Shown piece by piece: positions 1 through 9,820 of a stretch of 64,000 nucleotides of DNA. The DNA comes from Micropterus salmoides (Eukaryota > Chordata > Actinopteri > Centrarchiformes > Centrarchidae): NCBI RefSeq assembly GCF_014851395.1, contig NW_024041039.1, forward strand, positions 7,245,177-7,309,176, read 5' to 3'. Both the position numbers and the translations under genes were made by a program. The notes beneath the pieces were generated by a model, which saw only the letters and a program-made list of their open reading frames with translations, ran no database searches and was not told the DNA's origin. The number at the start of each line of letters is the position of its first letter. Positions within the stretch are counted from its first letter, which is position 1.

Positions 1-209
1 AAGGTTTGCTAACATTAGCCAATATTAGCCACCAGAAGCTACTGTTCATAACAGACCAAGTGAGACTAGCAGCAAAAGCCCATCAGCAATACTGTATTGA
101 ACTAAGTAAGGGTGTGTTTTACACACATTGAAAGTACATTTACACAAGTATTGTGCCTAAATATAATTTTAGATATTATATAGGGTCTCGGGTGTCTGAG
201 CTTTTGGAG

Positions 210-290
210 CTAGGGATGTCACAATACCAGAAATTTAGTAGTCAATACCGATACCAGTAAAATTCCACAATTCTCTAAAAATGAAAATAA
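210..290 (+). repeat. Fragment of a dispersed teleost repeat (ataccgatacc motif)
   Basis: The text tcacaataccagaaatttag followed by gtcaataccgataccagt resembles a dispersed fish repeat that carries stacked ATACC/GATACC words. A related passage with TATCGG/ATATC words lies at about 15711-15812. Only a short fragment is visible and no ends or target duplication can be defined, so the assignment is tentative. Confidence 0.35.
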
Positions 291-1822
291 AACAATAAAT
301 CCCATGTACTTCAACATACACTCCTTTAATAAAAACATTTGACCATTACAAAAAACAACTTCCAGCTATGAAAGTTGTGAGGGGATACCCAGTACAGATG
401 AGATGATTTGAGGTACAAGGTAGTTTATTAGTCATTATACAGCACAAGGCTGCATAACGAAACAAATTTAGTAGTTTCTTTATGCTACACACACAATATA
501 TTAAGTGTAGGCCTATATTAAAATATGGTAACATAAAATAAAACAGGATATACAGTTATTTACATTGATGTCAATATATTCATAAATGAGAAAGCTATTG
601 AAATTACAACCTTGCACTGTGCATATTTAATAATTATATTAATTACTAAATTTTCTTAACTTTTCTCTACAATCTCACAGGTGTCAAATGTTTAAGGGTG
701 GCCACTATCTATATTGGCAATTGTCTGAGATTTTTATATAGAAAAACTAAGTGAATAATTGAAAAGTTATTGATGATTGAAATGGACTGTATTGTACTTT
801 TGAAACCATCTCCAACTCCACCTATAGTAACAGGAGCCTTGGAAAGACAATCAATTCTTAGCGCTGCAAACTGCATCATCATCATGAAAACTGTAAAACG
901 TCTGCCTAAATTAGCTCTTCAACTGTGAGAAATTGGGGCTTTGACACGGAGCTATCGAAGGTAACAGGTAGGGGGAAACTAACTTCCCTATATTTCCTTA
1001 CTCTTAGGACGAGTAAAGGCGGAGCTGTCGCTGCTGCTGCACTTGTCGCTATCTTCTACGTGTTGGATCTCCTGCACCTTCAGTACCTAGCAAAGCAAGT
1101 ATCGACATGTTTTCAGAATTTTGGTATTAACTTGGTAGTGAAGTATCTGTTTACATTGATGTTTACATCTTTTTTTAGTATTTTATATCTCTATCTCTTA
1201 TTGTAGGCACACAAGAACTTGAGAAAACTGAGGAACATCTGACAAACATCCCTCAGGACATCCCTAGTTGGAGGCCCCGCCCCCAAAAATTCTCAGCATA
1301 TTTATATTTATAAGATTAGAGAATAGTCAGAAAAATGAAAACATTTGTGTAGCAGATCTTCTGGATTGTACATTCCTCCCTCAAAAGTGACAAATTCAAA
1401 TGCATGCAATACAAATACAATCTCTGCCGGTCCTCTATTTCCATATTATTTATCTACTATAGGGGCAGTTGATTGAGCATGCATGCTCTGTCCAGCAACT
1501 CCCTGCTTAACATGCACACAATTACAGTACATCCACAGCTGGGAGCTCCCCAGTACAACCACAGCATCGTATTGGTGAACACTGAGCAGCTACACTGGAG
1601 CAGTGTGGGGTTAAGGGCATGTCGACACTAATTGTTGAATAACTCATTAACTTTCCTCCCTTATGGCTAAGTTCCCTGCTGGTCGAAGGGTTTCTAACTA
1701 TCAACTATGGTCACGATCCTGCTTTTCTGACCTGTGGTCTTCTGCCTCGACAGTCATCCTCAATTTTTTGATTCGCACATGATGTCTTATACTAGTAATA
1801 TACATCTCAATATCAATAACTC

Positions 1823-1852
1823 CTAATAATAACAAAATAATAATAATAATAA
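1823..1852. repeat. AAT/ATA microsatellite
   Basis: Imperfect (AAT)n run, interrupted once by aacaaa. It is a simple repeat with no other feature. Confidence 0.7.
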
Positions 1853-2424
1853 AACCTGATTAAATAATCAAACTAAATAACTAGTGGCCTTTACAGATGT
1901 TGCGTGTGCTGCTTTCTTTCAGTGCAAATACTAAATTTTGTAGGTATAAAAAGAAACACAGCCTTGCCTCCATGCTCTGTAAAATCGTGAGTACACAATT
2001 ATGTAAATTGTTTCTAACAAGTTTTAGGGATTACTACAGTTGAGTGCATTCTGAAGCACCAGACAAAAATAGCTCACAAAATATTCTTAAAACATTCATA
2101 ACGTTCAAGGGCCTACAAAGCCATTGGGAAAATATTTTCACAGTGAAAATTTGCCTAGCGATGTACTTTAATCATTGATTTGTAGACAAAACATCTTTTA
2201 TCAAAAGAATGTGAAGTGAGCTTAATTAGTTTAACATCTCCACGATATTCAAGACAAAATGAGACACTCTTTTAGTGATGTAACAGCAAACAAAGAATTC
2301 TATTTCAGTAGTGCAGAAACTGGATTTAAACTGAAGTAATGACTACTGTATAAGGTTAAAATGGATTTATAAGCGTGATAAGTGTCAGACTCGGCTTTTT
2401 TTATATTTATTCCACAAAGTTTAG

Positions 2425-2500
2425 GACACTGCAGCAGGACAATGATCCTAAACATAATAAGACAAGGCAGCTATGGTGATATGAAAGGGGCAAAACTGTT
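2425..2500 (+). pseudogene. Scrap of a Tc1-type transposase (second catalytic Asp region)
   Basis: One reading frame gives LQQDNDPKHNKTRQ, the signature around the second catalytic aspartate of Tc1/mariner DDE transposases (usual form QQDNDPKH). The bases are ctgcagcaggacaatgatcc and onward. No terminal inverted repeats and no other transposase blocks are recognisable nearby, and the frame closes soon after. This is best read as an old fragment of a Tc1 element whose limits are lost. The match is short, so chance cannot be fully excluded. Confidence 0.45.
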
Positions 2501-3509
2501 CTTGACAGATCCATTGTTATGGGCAAAAAAATGCAGAAGATGCAGCATTAAATTCTATTCTCTGATAAGCTTCACTGCTCCTTACAATTTTGAGTCTGTT
2601 GTGCTTTTTTCACCAGAAGGGAATAAATAGGCTCATTCTAATGTCAGCCCTGTATTGACAAATATACTGGGGGGACTTGTGAGTGGAAGTAGAAATTGGT
2701 AAGCAAGAAAAAAATATATTGTCAATCTTCAATCATGGTGCAACTGGTGCAGCAGCTCATCACGGAATTTGTGGTGCCCTGAATTTCATCCAACAATGTC
2801 ATTAAAATAAAACAGAAATATTCAGCCAGATGCCCTTCTAGTGTCCTCTGGCGACGGGTCTGGTTCTTGGCAATATCAGTAACGTGGCCACAATCCAACT
2901 TCACTTTCTGAAGACCAGAATGAAGGCAAAACCCTCTGAAACAAGAAAGAAGTGAAGATGGCTACAGTTCAGGCCTGGCAAAGCATTGAATACACCAGGT
3001 GTCTGCTGAGGTCAGAGAATTCAGATAGCTACTGGCTGCAACAGATTGACAAGGGTTAACATTCCTAAACTTTTTAACTAATTTGGATGTAAACAAACTC
3101 AAATTAAAGCTGAGTGTCACTGTCCAAATACTGCCTGACCTTCACACTCGCTGGCTAATGGCGAGCAGTTGCTAACATTATCCAGCGCAAAGTTGATGTG
3201 CTTTCCACATTAATTCACCAGCAAACGTGACGCATATTACTATCCTGTGTACCCCTGGTATTATGTCAAAGTGTTTATTTTGCAAATACAAAGTACAAAA
3301 CAAATGTGGAGGGATTTGTTTATTCTAGCCTGTAGTGATGCAAGACAGGCCGCAAGCTAACATTAGCACGGATCTGCCGCTGTTTGCTTCGTAACGTTCA
3401 ATTTAGACTTAGACTTACTGTTGTTTAAAAATATTACTGTAACATTGTAGTGGAAGTTTACTTGAGTTTTCAGCACGTTGTGTGAAGCTGTCTCCCTGTC
3501 TGTCTATTT
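2501..3509. other. Gene-free stretch
   Basis: No recognisable gene or repeat. Open frames are under 65 codons and show no family motif. Confidence 0.5.
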
Positions 3510-3608
3510 GATAGATGATTTATGATGATGATTTATTGTCCCCAAGGGGAAATTTGGTTCGCAACAGTAGTCAGTACACATAATAAACCAAATAGTAAAT
3601 AGAACACA
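3510..3608 (-). repeat. LINE-type 3' tail fragment
   Basis: The words gatttattgtccccaagggg aaatttgg are the wording of a very common teleost LINE 3'-end repeat read in reverse (tttattgtccccaaggggaa). It is cut at 3609 by the palindromic MITE at 3611-3938. AT-rich text that may continue it follows at 3941-3985, so the MITE appears nested within this tail. Confidence 0.5.
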
Positions 3609-3610
3609 TA

Positions 3611-3938
3611 CACTGAACAAAATTATAAACAACATTTTTGTTTTTGCCCCCATTCATCATGAGCTGAACTCAAAGATCTAAGACTTTCTCTATGTGCACA
3701 AAAGGCCTATTTCTCTCAAATATTGTTCACAAACCTGTCAAAATCTGTGTTAGTGAGCACTTCTCCTTTGCCGAGATAATCCATCCACCTTTTACTGTGA
3801 GGTGGATGGATTATCTCTGCAAAGGAGAAGTGCTCACTAACACAGATGTGTACATACAGAAAGTCTTAGATCTTTGAGTTCAGCTCATGATGAATGGGGG
3901 CAAAAACAAAAGTGTTGCATTTACAATTTTATTCAGTG
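3611..3938. mobile_element. Tc1/mariner-derived palindromic MITE
   Basis: The two halves are inverted copies of each other: cactgaacaaaattataaac at the left end pairs with the right end, and the arms meet at 3785-3815 in gaggtggatggattatctc and its complement. TA dinucleotides lie on both sides (3609-3610 and 3939-3940), the Tc1/mariner target duplication. The arm wording (tgagctgaactcaaagatct, agtgagcacttctcctttgc) is that of long terminal repeats of a Tc1-like transposon common in fish. The transposase interior is missing, so the arms now abut. The right arm is shorter by about 50 bp than the left, so the hairpin has an internal asymmetry. A full element would be about 1.3-1.6 kb. It is non-autonomous and has no coding capacity. 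Confidence 0.85.
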
Positions 3939-3940
3939 TA

Positions 3941-5514
3941 AGTACATATAACATACAATAGGTGTTATCAACATACAGTAAAGCTCCCATGAAATATAGA
4001 GCACCATGTATCCATCATTCCTGTGTGCAACAGCCTATATAGCCGCTTTCCCACTTTCTTTCCCGGAGTATTGTGCCAAAATGCGGCTCGCTGCGCTGTA
4101 TGACAGGTACAGAGCCAGTGTTGATCTGCCTCTGAGCTAGCAACATTGAAGGAACGTATTTCCGCGTTTATTGCAGCATCTCTGTATGAAAGCGGTTGTG
4201 TTTCGGATTATGCTCACTCCTGAGTTCAAGCCTATGGTTCAAGCACGCGAGCACACGCCTGGTTGCACCGCTCGTGGCTGCTGAAAACTACATATTACCC
4301 CTTTAATATAAAGACGTTTTATATTTAAAAGCTTAAAAGAGTGTGAGAGAGACACATTAAGGAAAGATGGTCATAGTTTCACTAGAGCGCAGAAATGAGG
4401 TGCAAACAAAGTTAAATAGGCAAAAAAAGCAAGAATAGGAATAAAGATATTACTTAATAATAAATATGTTGTAAAGCAGTGTTATGTTGCTTTCAGCAGC
4501 ACACTAATGAGCCCATCAGGGGAGAAGTAGTGTGGATGAGAAATGGTTTAGTGCTGACGTTCATTTGACAGCAGCCTCACTGAACTGATTATTCCATTCA
4601 TTATAGAGATGAGAAAAATAACCTTGTTATCAGTGCCGCCACACCGATCTCACCTATTTGTTTTTATAATGGACTTTTGACCATAATCATGCTGAATTAC
4701 GCCCAGTGTCGTGCTCGCAAAAGTGAAGCCTTATGAAAATTTGTCACAAATCTCATGGCCAAGTTAAAATGTGTTTATTTTCATTAGGTGTGCTGTTGTG
4801 TAGGTCAGTGGCATTAAGGCATGAAAACTGCTATTTTCACACCAAGCAGCATCCAACACAGCTTAATGTTGAAGCCAGCAGGAAAATGCATTATGATGTA
4901 GTTCCTTTAAAGGCCCAGTCCAGTAGCCTTAGTAATTATGTCCATATTTATGTCCATATTGGCTGTTTCTGAAAGTAAATTTATTTAAGTTGAAGTCAAG
5001 GTGGTTACATCAAAGTCCAGTAATTGGCATTTGCCTGTTTATCTTCCCCTAACTTTAACCACGTGTTTTAGTTGCCTATCCAAACATAATAGTCCAAAAT
5101 ACTCCTTTATCCATACTCTCTAACCCTAACATAGTGTTTACTTGCCTAACCCTAGTATATAATTTGCCATAACCATGATCTTTACCTCATCATTTGAGAC
5201 AGTTTGTTGCTTTGGATTTTTCAAAAAACACTGTCACTGATCGTAATCTGGGGTTTTGAGAATCATCTTAAAGTCAATGAACTTTTCTGGTGTTAAGGTT
5301 GAAAGACCTTAATATGCAAACTCTGAGAAAGTCACACACAAGAATTACAGTCAGTTGGGAAAAAAATACTTCTCTCCAGAAAAAAAAAACTAAAGTAAAA
5401 AACAAAATGTTTTAATAGCTAATTTTACTAAATTGATCTGTGGTTAAGCTTTGACTTTAAAAATTACTGTCAAACGATCTAAGGTTTAACAGAGTAGTAC
5501 AGTATGTTAAAGGT
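3941..5514. other. Gene-free stretch
   Basis: No gene is recognisable. The region 3975-4310 is relatively CpG-rich and ends in acatattacccctttaatat, which has the look of a teleost MITE terminus, but I could not find a convincing partner end. A TAACC-rich repeat lies at 5045-5185. The longest open frame is 79 codons (4733-4972) without motif. Confidence 0.45.
5045..5185. repeat. TAACC-rich dispersed repeat
   Basis: Contains cctaactttaaccacgtgtt, ctaaccctaacatagtg and cctaaccctag in quick succession. Passages of the same style occur at about 49790-49950 and 54295-54365. The words resemble telomeric TTAGGG in places but are not arranged as a tandem telomere array. It is more likely a dispersed teleost repeat. 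Confidence 0.45.
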
Positions 5515-5600
5515 TTTACCCTACTGCCCTCTGGGTGAAGGTAAAGAGCAGAAGAAGTCTGATCCCCTCAGCCATTACAGCCTTAAATAAAAGGCCTCGC
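5515..5600 (+). pseudogene. Possible LINE reverse-transcriptase C-terminus scrap
   Basis: The text ctactgccctctgggtgaag and the following cccctcagccattacagcct resemble the last codons of L2/CR1-type LINE open reading frames in fish, where a ctgccctctggg block is followed by a block encoding roughly PxAI. The fragment is under 100 bp with no visible ends, so this is a weak assignment. Confidence 0.3.
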
Positions 5601-7512
5601 TAACTGACCTGAGAGTGTACAGTTGTCTGTCATTGCATGTTGTTACTGTGTGCTGTTAGCAAGCAGCTACTTTGCATCTGTTGTCCCTGGGCAGGTAGTC
5701 AAAACAAAAGAAAAGACACAAAACAACCACTACACAACAAATACACTACGTACAATTACAAAATACATTATATCCATCAACGTGAAATTGATAAAAACTG
5801 TTTGAAACACACAATAAATACAAAATACAGAAAATATAATGCAATCATTAATGGTGACACTCTTGTGCTGACTTTAAAGCCAGCTTCGAACTTTGGCTAA
5901 ACACTGCAAAACTTCCTAAGTTTATAATGTTTGTGGGTATGGAATTCCACTTCACGACTACTTTAATAGAGAAAGCGGATTGACCAAAGGCTGCCTTTCG
6001 AAATTGCGGTACAAGTCACCCCAAGTAGATTTCCTAGTTCTACTGGCACTGCCAGAATGGGCTATGCATCCTCTAAGAGGAGGGGGTGCAAGATTATGAA
6101 TAACTTTAAAACATTAGACATGTACCCGAGTAAAATAAGAAATGATCAAAGTTGAAAAATTAAATTTTTTCAGGATGGTTACAATGATGATAATCCTTGG
6201 GCTTTTTATCTAGAACTTTTAGAATTTGTTTGTAGAGCGAGTGAGTACATGGTGTCTGATATGTACAGTGCTGTAAAGCAAACTTCCCCTTGAGGACAAT
6301 AAAGTCTAAGGTGCTTTGGTTGGCAGGTGTTTAGCCTGTAACATGGAGCCATGCTGCTTTCCACTTTGCTCGACCCACCAAGGAGGAGTCCAAACAAATA
6401 TGAATCCTGTCACTTTAGTTCACTACAAGGGACCTGATTGTGCACTTTGCTATAATTCACCACCTGTGTGTTTACATTACTAAAATCTTTCAGATTTTTC
6501 TAGTGGAGATCCACTGTTTTTCAGGGATACAAATACAGTATGTCAGGCTGAATTCCAGAAGAATGTACATAACATTATGCACAAGACATCTAAAATATTT
6601 CAATTTGATGTAATGCTGCAGCCATAAAAACAGTATCTTGGGTGTAAATACTTAACTCACTGTTAGCATTATACTGTAGCTTTTATTAAGTGCTGTAAAA
6701 AGCAGATACAGAATATGAGATAATTCTTTTACACTGTGGAAATATTTTTCTGTTCTCGTAAAAATAAATTTTAAATTTAAAAAAGCATAAGGGGAAATCA
6801 GAGAAAATCACAAGTTTAACAGTTTACTGAACACATATCATTGAATCTGAGTATCCCTCCAGACTAACCTCAGTTCATTTTGTTCTTTCCAGGATCTGCT
6901 TGTTATAAGATATCAACATGTGCCCTATAATACCTATAAAACTGATTGCACTTTGGCATTGCTTCCTACTGTCGGTTTGTATTACATTGTCAGAGCTAGT
7001 CAGCTACACTGTTTGAATTTGATTCTTCTCACTTGTCCAACTGATTCAAACTGAAGGAGGAATAATATACCAGACCTTGAATAAACCGTTCATACACGCC
7101 TGAAGTGAATGTGGACTGCATGGGTTAGGGGTTCTTTTACCACAAATGCTTAAGCACCACTTTGGATGAAAGCCTCAACCAAATAGCAATTTAACAGCAT
7201 TTGGTCATAGTCAGACTGTTGGAAAATCATCCTTTTGCACTTTTGGCATGTTGTAGTTCAAGTGTCATTCCTGCATATAATGGAGTAGGACCACTTACAG
7301 AACCATGACGATGAAGGCTTTTTCTGTCAATGTCAAAGTACATCTCAAGGTAGCGAAGTGACAGAATATAATATCAGGTCCACTCTGCTAATATGACCCT
7401 CCCCTCTCCTCCTCCCAATGTGCACGGACCATTTCATTTGTAATGAAGCCTGTGCATCCCACACTTAAATGGATTACGGACTTGTGAACCATGAACAGCA
7501 CAAAGAGTGAAA
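5601..7512. other. Gene-free stretch
   Basis: No gene is recognisable. Open frames reach 87 codons (5637-5900) and 63 codons (6206-6397, minus) without motifs. The passage 5930-6130 is less AT-rich than its surroundings but I cannot name it. Confidence 0.5.
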
Positions 7513-7675
7513 GGTGGCAGGGTAGCCTAGTGCTCGAAAACATGTACCTGTTATTATACAATTACAAATTAGATCCCCAGAAAAGGTGTGCTATTCTTTT
7601 AGTGTCCTTGAGAAACACTCCAGACTGCTAATTGTTAAATCATGTCATTCTAGTTAAGACGTTCAGCTAAATGCC
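7513..7675 (+). mobile_element. Degenerate tRNA-derived SINE
   Basis: It starts with ggtggcagggtagcctagtg, the A-box region of a tRNA-like SINE head common in teleosts. A decayed B-box region follows (attagatcccc near 7570). It ends with catgtcattc...gttcagctaaatgcc, the familiar fish SINE tail usually seen as a tgtaagtcgctttgg...cagctaaatg type ending. The middle is heavily mutated. No clear target duplication was found. It carries no protein and depends on a LINE for movement. Confidence 0.6.
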
Positions 7676-8261
7676 TCAAATGCTGGACAGATACTTCTAA
7701 AGTCAGTGTCTGCATGTCATCTAGGATACCAGATTTTTTCAAATGTTACATTAACACATGCTGCATTAGGCATCCGATATCTGTAACTGGTTTTCCCACA
7801 GATGTTATGTCATCTAATTAGCAGTTCAAATGAGCACAGATTTAACAGTCCTCTCTTCTCCAACCTATCTCGGCCATTTGCACACTATCGTGCCCCATGA
7901 TCTTCCAAACGTCATCAATGCTTTCCATGCAGATTTGACACGTTTGGGGAGGTATCAGTAGATTTTCCACATCACAGTGGATAAATATGTAAGTTGTGAC
8001 CCAGAGGTGGATCATGACCCTTACTGACTAGATCAAGGTCAACGGCGGGAAAAAATGTGGTTTTCTAATATATGGTGCAAGATGCCACACAGAGGGTAAA
8101 AAGATTTAACTCTAATATGGGGCCAGTTGAAAACAGATATTTTTATTGTACACTACAATCATTCAATCTAATCAAATGTCTGGAACCAGACTAATCGGTA
8201 TTGTTCTATCCCACTATATATCTATGTACTTATAGATTATCTGTTCCTCTCTGTATCTGTC
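7676..8261. other. Gene-free stretch
   Basis: Nothing recognisable before the start of the LINE at 8262. The passage is plain AT-rich intergenic sequence. Confidence 0.5.
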
Positions 8262-8454
8262 AAGATGGCGCTGCGTATAGCTGGCATGTGTCCAGCACGA
8301 TTTGTTTTATTTTATTTGTAAACTCAGTTTTTGGCTGTGATTCCAAGAGCTCTTTTGCCAGAGAAGAGCTCATGACCATAAAGGAAACACCACCAGCAAA
8401 TTTATATCCCAATTTCCTTGCGTCATCAGTGGAATGATTACATTATGATGGTTA

Positions 8455-9412
8455 AGGGCACACTCGCTTTTGTTCAGGCTCTGAAGCGAAGGAGAAGAGG
8501 TAAACCAGCCGGGTCGCTTGTGTTTTTCCGAACTTCAGCTACTGGTGGGGAAAAACAGAGACTTTAATTCATCTTCTGTTATTTGCTTCACGGAGACGTG
8601 GCTGTGTGGATTGATACCGGACTCTGCGCTGCAACTGGCTGGCTTACAGAGTGGAACTCTCCGGCAAAACAAAAGGTGAAGGTGTCTATTTTTACATCAA
8701 CAGTGGCTGGTGTAATGGTGTGACAGTGATTCAGCAGCACTGTTCTCCTGATCTGGAATATTTACTCATAAACTGTAAAACATTTTACTTTCCCTTCCCT
8801 GTTTGTTTGCTTCGTTCCGTCTGATCGATGTCTACATTTCACCACAGGCCAACATGCAGGAGCAACAGCGCATGCTTGCCGATCAGATACAGTACTGTGT
8901 GTGGAACTGACAAAGCCGGACTCCCTTGTTATTGTCTTTGGTGACTTTAACAGGGGGAATCTCAGTCAAGAACTACCAAATACAGACAATTTATAAAATG
9001 TCCGACCAGAGAGGAGAACATTCTGGATCACAGTTCCACAACAATAAGCAGTGCCCATCACGCTGTCCCCCGCTGCTGCACTGGGACACTCTGACCACTT
9101 GATGATCCACCTGATTCCTGCACACAGGCAGAAACTAAAGCTCCGTAAACCTGTGGCGAGGATATCAAAGCAGTGGATCAGTAAGGCTATAGAGGACCTT
9201 CAGGTGTGTTTTGACTGTCCTGACTGAGATGTTTTCGGTACTGCTACCAACAGTCTGGATGAGTTTACAGATGCTGTGACGTTATACATCAGTTTCTGCG
9301 AGGACAGCTGTGAATCAGCACACTCTAGGGTGAATTATAACAATGACAAACTCTGGTTCACAGCTAAGCTCAGACTGCCAAGGCTGGAAAAGAAGCAGAC
9401 ATTTAGGAGTGG
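8455..9412 (+). pseudogene. Broken LINE endonuclease (EEP) domain
   Basis: Across several frames the translated pieces are those of an apurinic-type LINE endonuclease: a block reading SVICFTETWLCG near 8575, RLIDVYISPQANMQ near 8823, VIVFGDFNRGNLSQ near 8930, CPTREENILDH near 9000, then VTLYISFCEDSCE and WFTAKLRLPRLEKKQ (9273-9410) in the linker that normally leads to the reverse transcriptase. In the intact family this domain nicks target DNA to prime reverse transcription. Here there are stops, frame changes and small deletions (for example just after 8510), so no functional protein is possible. The GDFN motif survives. Confidence 0.75.
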
Positions 9413-9644
9413 GACATACCTTTGCTATTACCACGGACGTAAAGTGATGTTTATTTGCACATTATGTCTGTTTGATCCAGATAAAAGCAGCTGTAGTTGT
9501 AAAGAGACTGGGCAATAACGTTACATGCTGCGCACGCTCCCGCGGACGGCAATCAGTTTTCGGCGGACGATCCCTTTTCGGCTCGACACCTGTGTGCTCT
9601 GCTGTCCAGTCTTTCTGGCCATGTAAAATCTGATTTCAGGTCGG

Positions 9645-9674
9645 TTAACACCTTATACAGTCTATGATTAACAC
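9645..9674. repeat. Micro-insertion (16 bp) with 7-bp flanking direct repeats
   Basis: The 16-bp string cttatacagtctatga (9652-9667) is bracketed by ttaacac at 9645-9651 and 9668-9674. The core tatacagtctatg recurs at 42924-42935 and, with one change, at 52242-52254. The latter has an exact 8-bp duplication. See the findings. Confidence 0.5.
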
Positions 9675-9820
9675 ACAGTTAAAAATGGGAACATTTTCTG
9701 GGACAGACCCCTACAATTTATATATTTATATAAGTCCCCCAAATCCTGTAAAATGTTACAGTAAATCTGTGTTAATGTAAAATACTAATTGGCAATAAAG
9801 CTCTTTCTGATTCTGATTCT

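Larger units (their letters stand above)
1..2424. other. Gene-free stretch
   Basis: I see no gene here. The longest open frame is 93 codons (925-1206, + strand). It is alanine- and leucine-rich in parts, matches no family I recognise and looks like chance. Contents that can be named are a dispersed-repeat fragment near 210-290 and an AAT microsatellite near 1823-1852. The opening bases carry several copies of the GCTAAC/TAGCC wording common in teleost repeats. Confidence 0.6.
8262..9820 (+). mobile_element. L2/CR1-type LINE with both ends kept and the middle deleted
   Basis: The 5' part opens with aagatggcgctgcgtatagc and continues through a leader (gattccaagagctcttttgc) that I recognise as the 5' region of teleost L2-like LINEs. 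An endonuclease remnant follows to about 9410. The reverse transcriptase is absent. The 3' end at 9789-9820 is ggcaataaagctctttctga followed by ttctgattct repeats, the normal terminal tail of this LINE type. A complete element would be several kilobases, so most of ORF2 has been lost. The 9520-9720 segment is GC-richer, does not look like LINE sequence and contains a micro-insertion at 9652-9667. No certain target duplication was seen. Confidence 0.75.

Noticed and set aside
3975..4320. Complete MITE ending in acccctttaa
   Set aside because: The right end looks typical, but the left end (taaagctcccatg) does not pair convincingly with it.
5098..5170. Interstitial telomere repeat (ctaaccctaac)
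   Set aside because: Only isolated TAACCC words occur within a dispersed TAACC-type repeat. There is no tandem (TTAGGG)n array.
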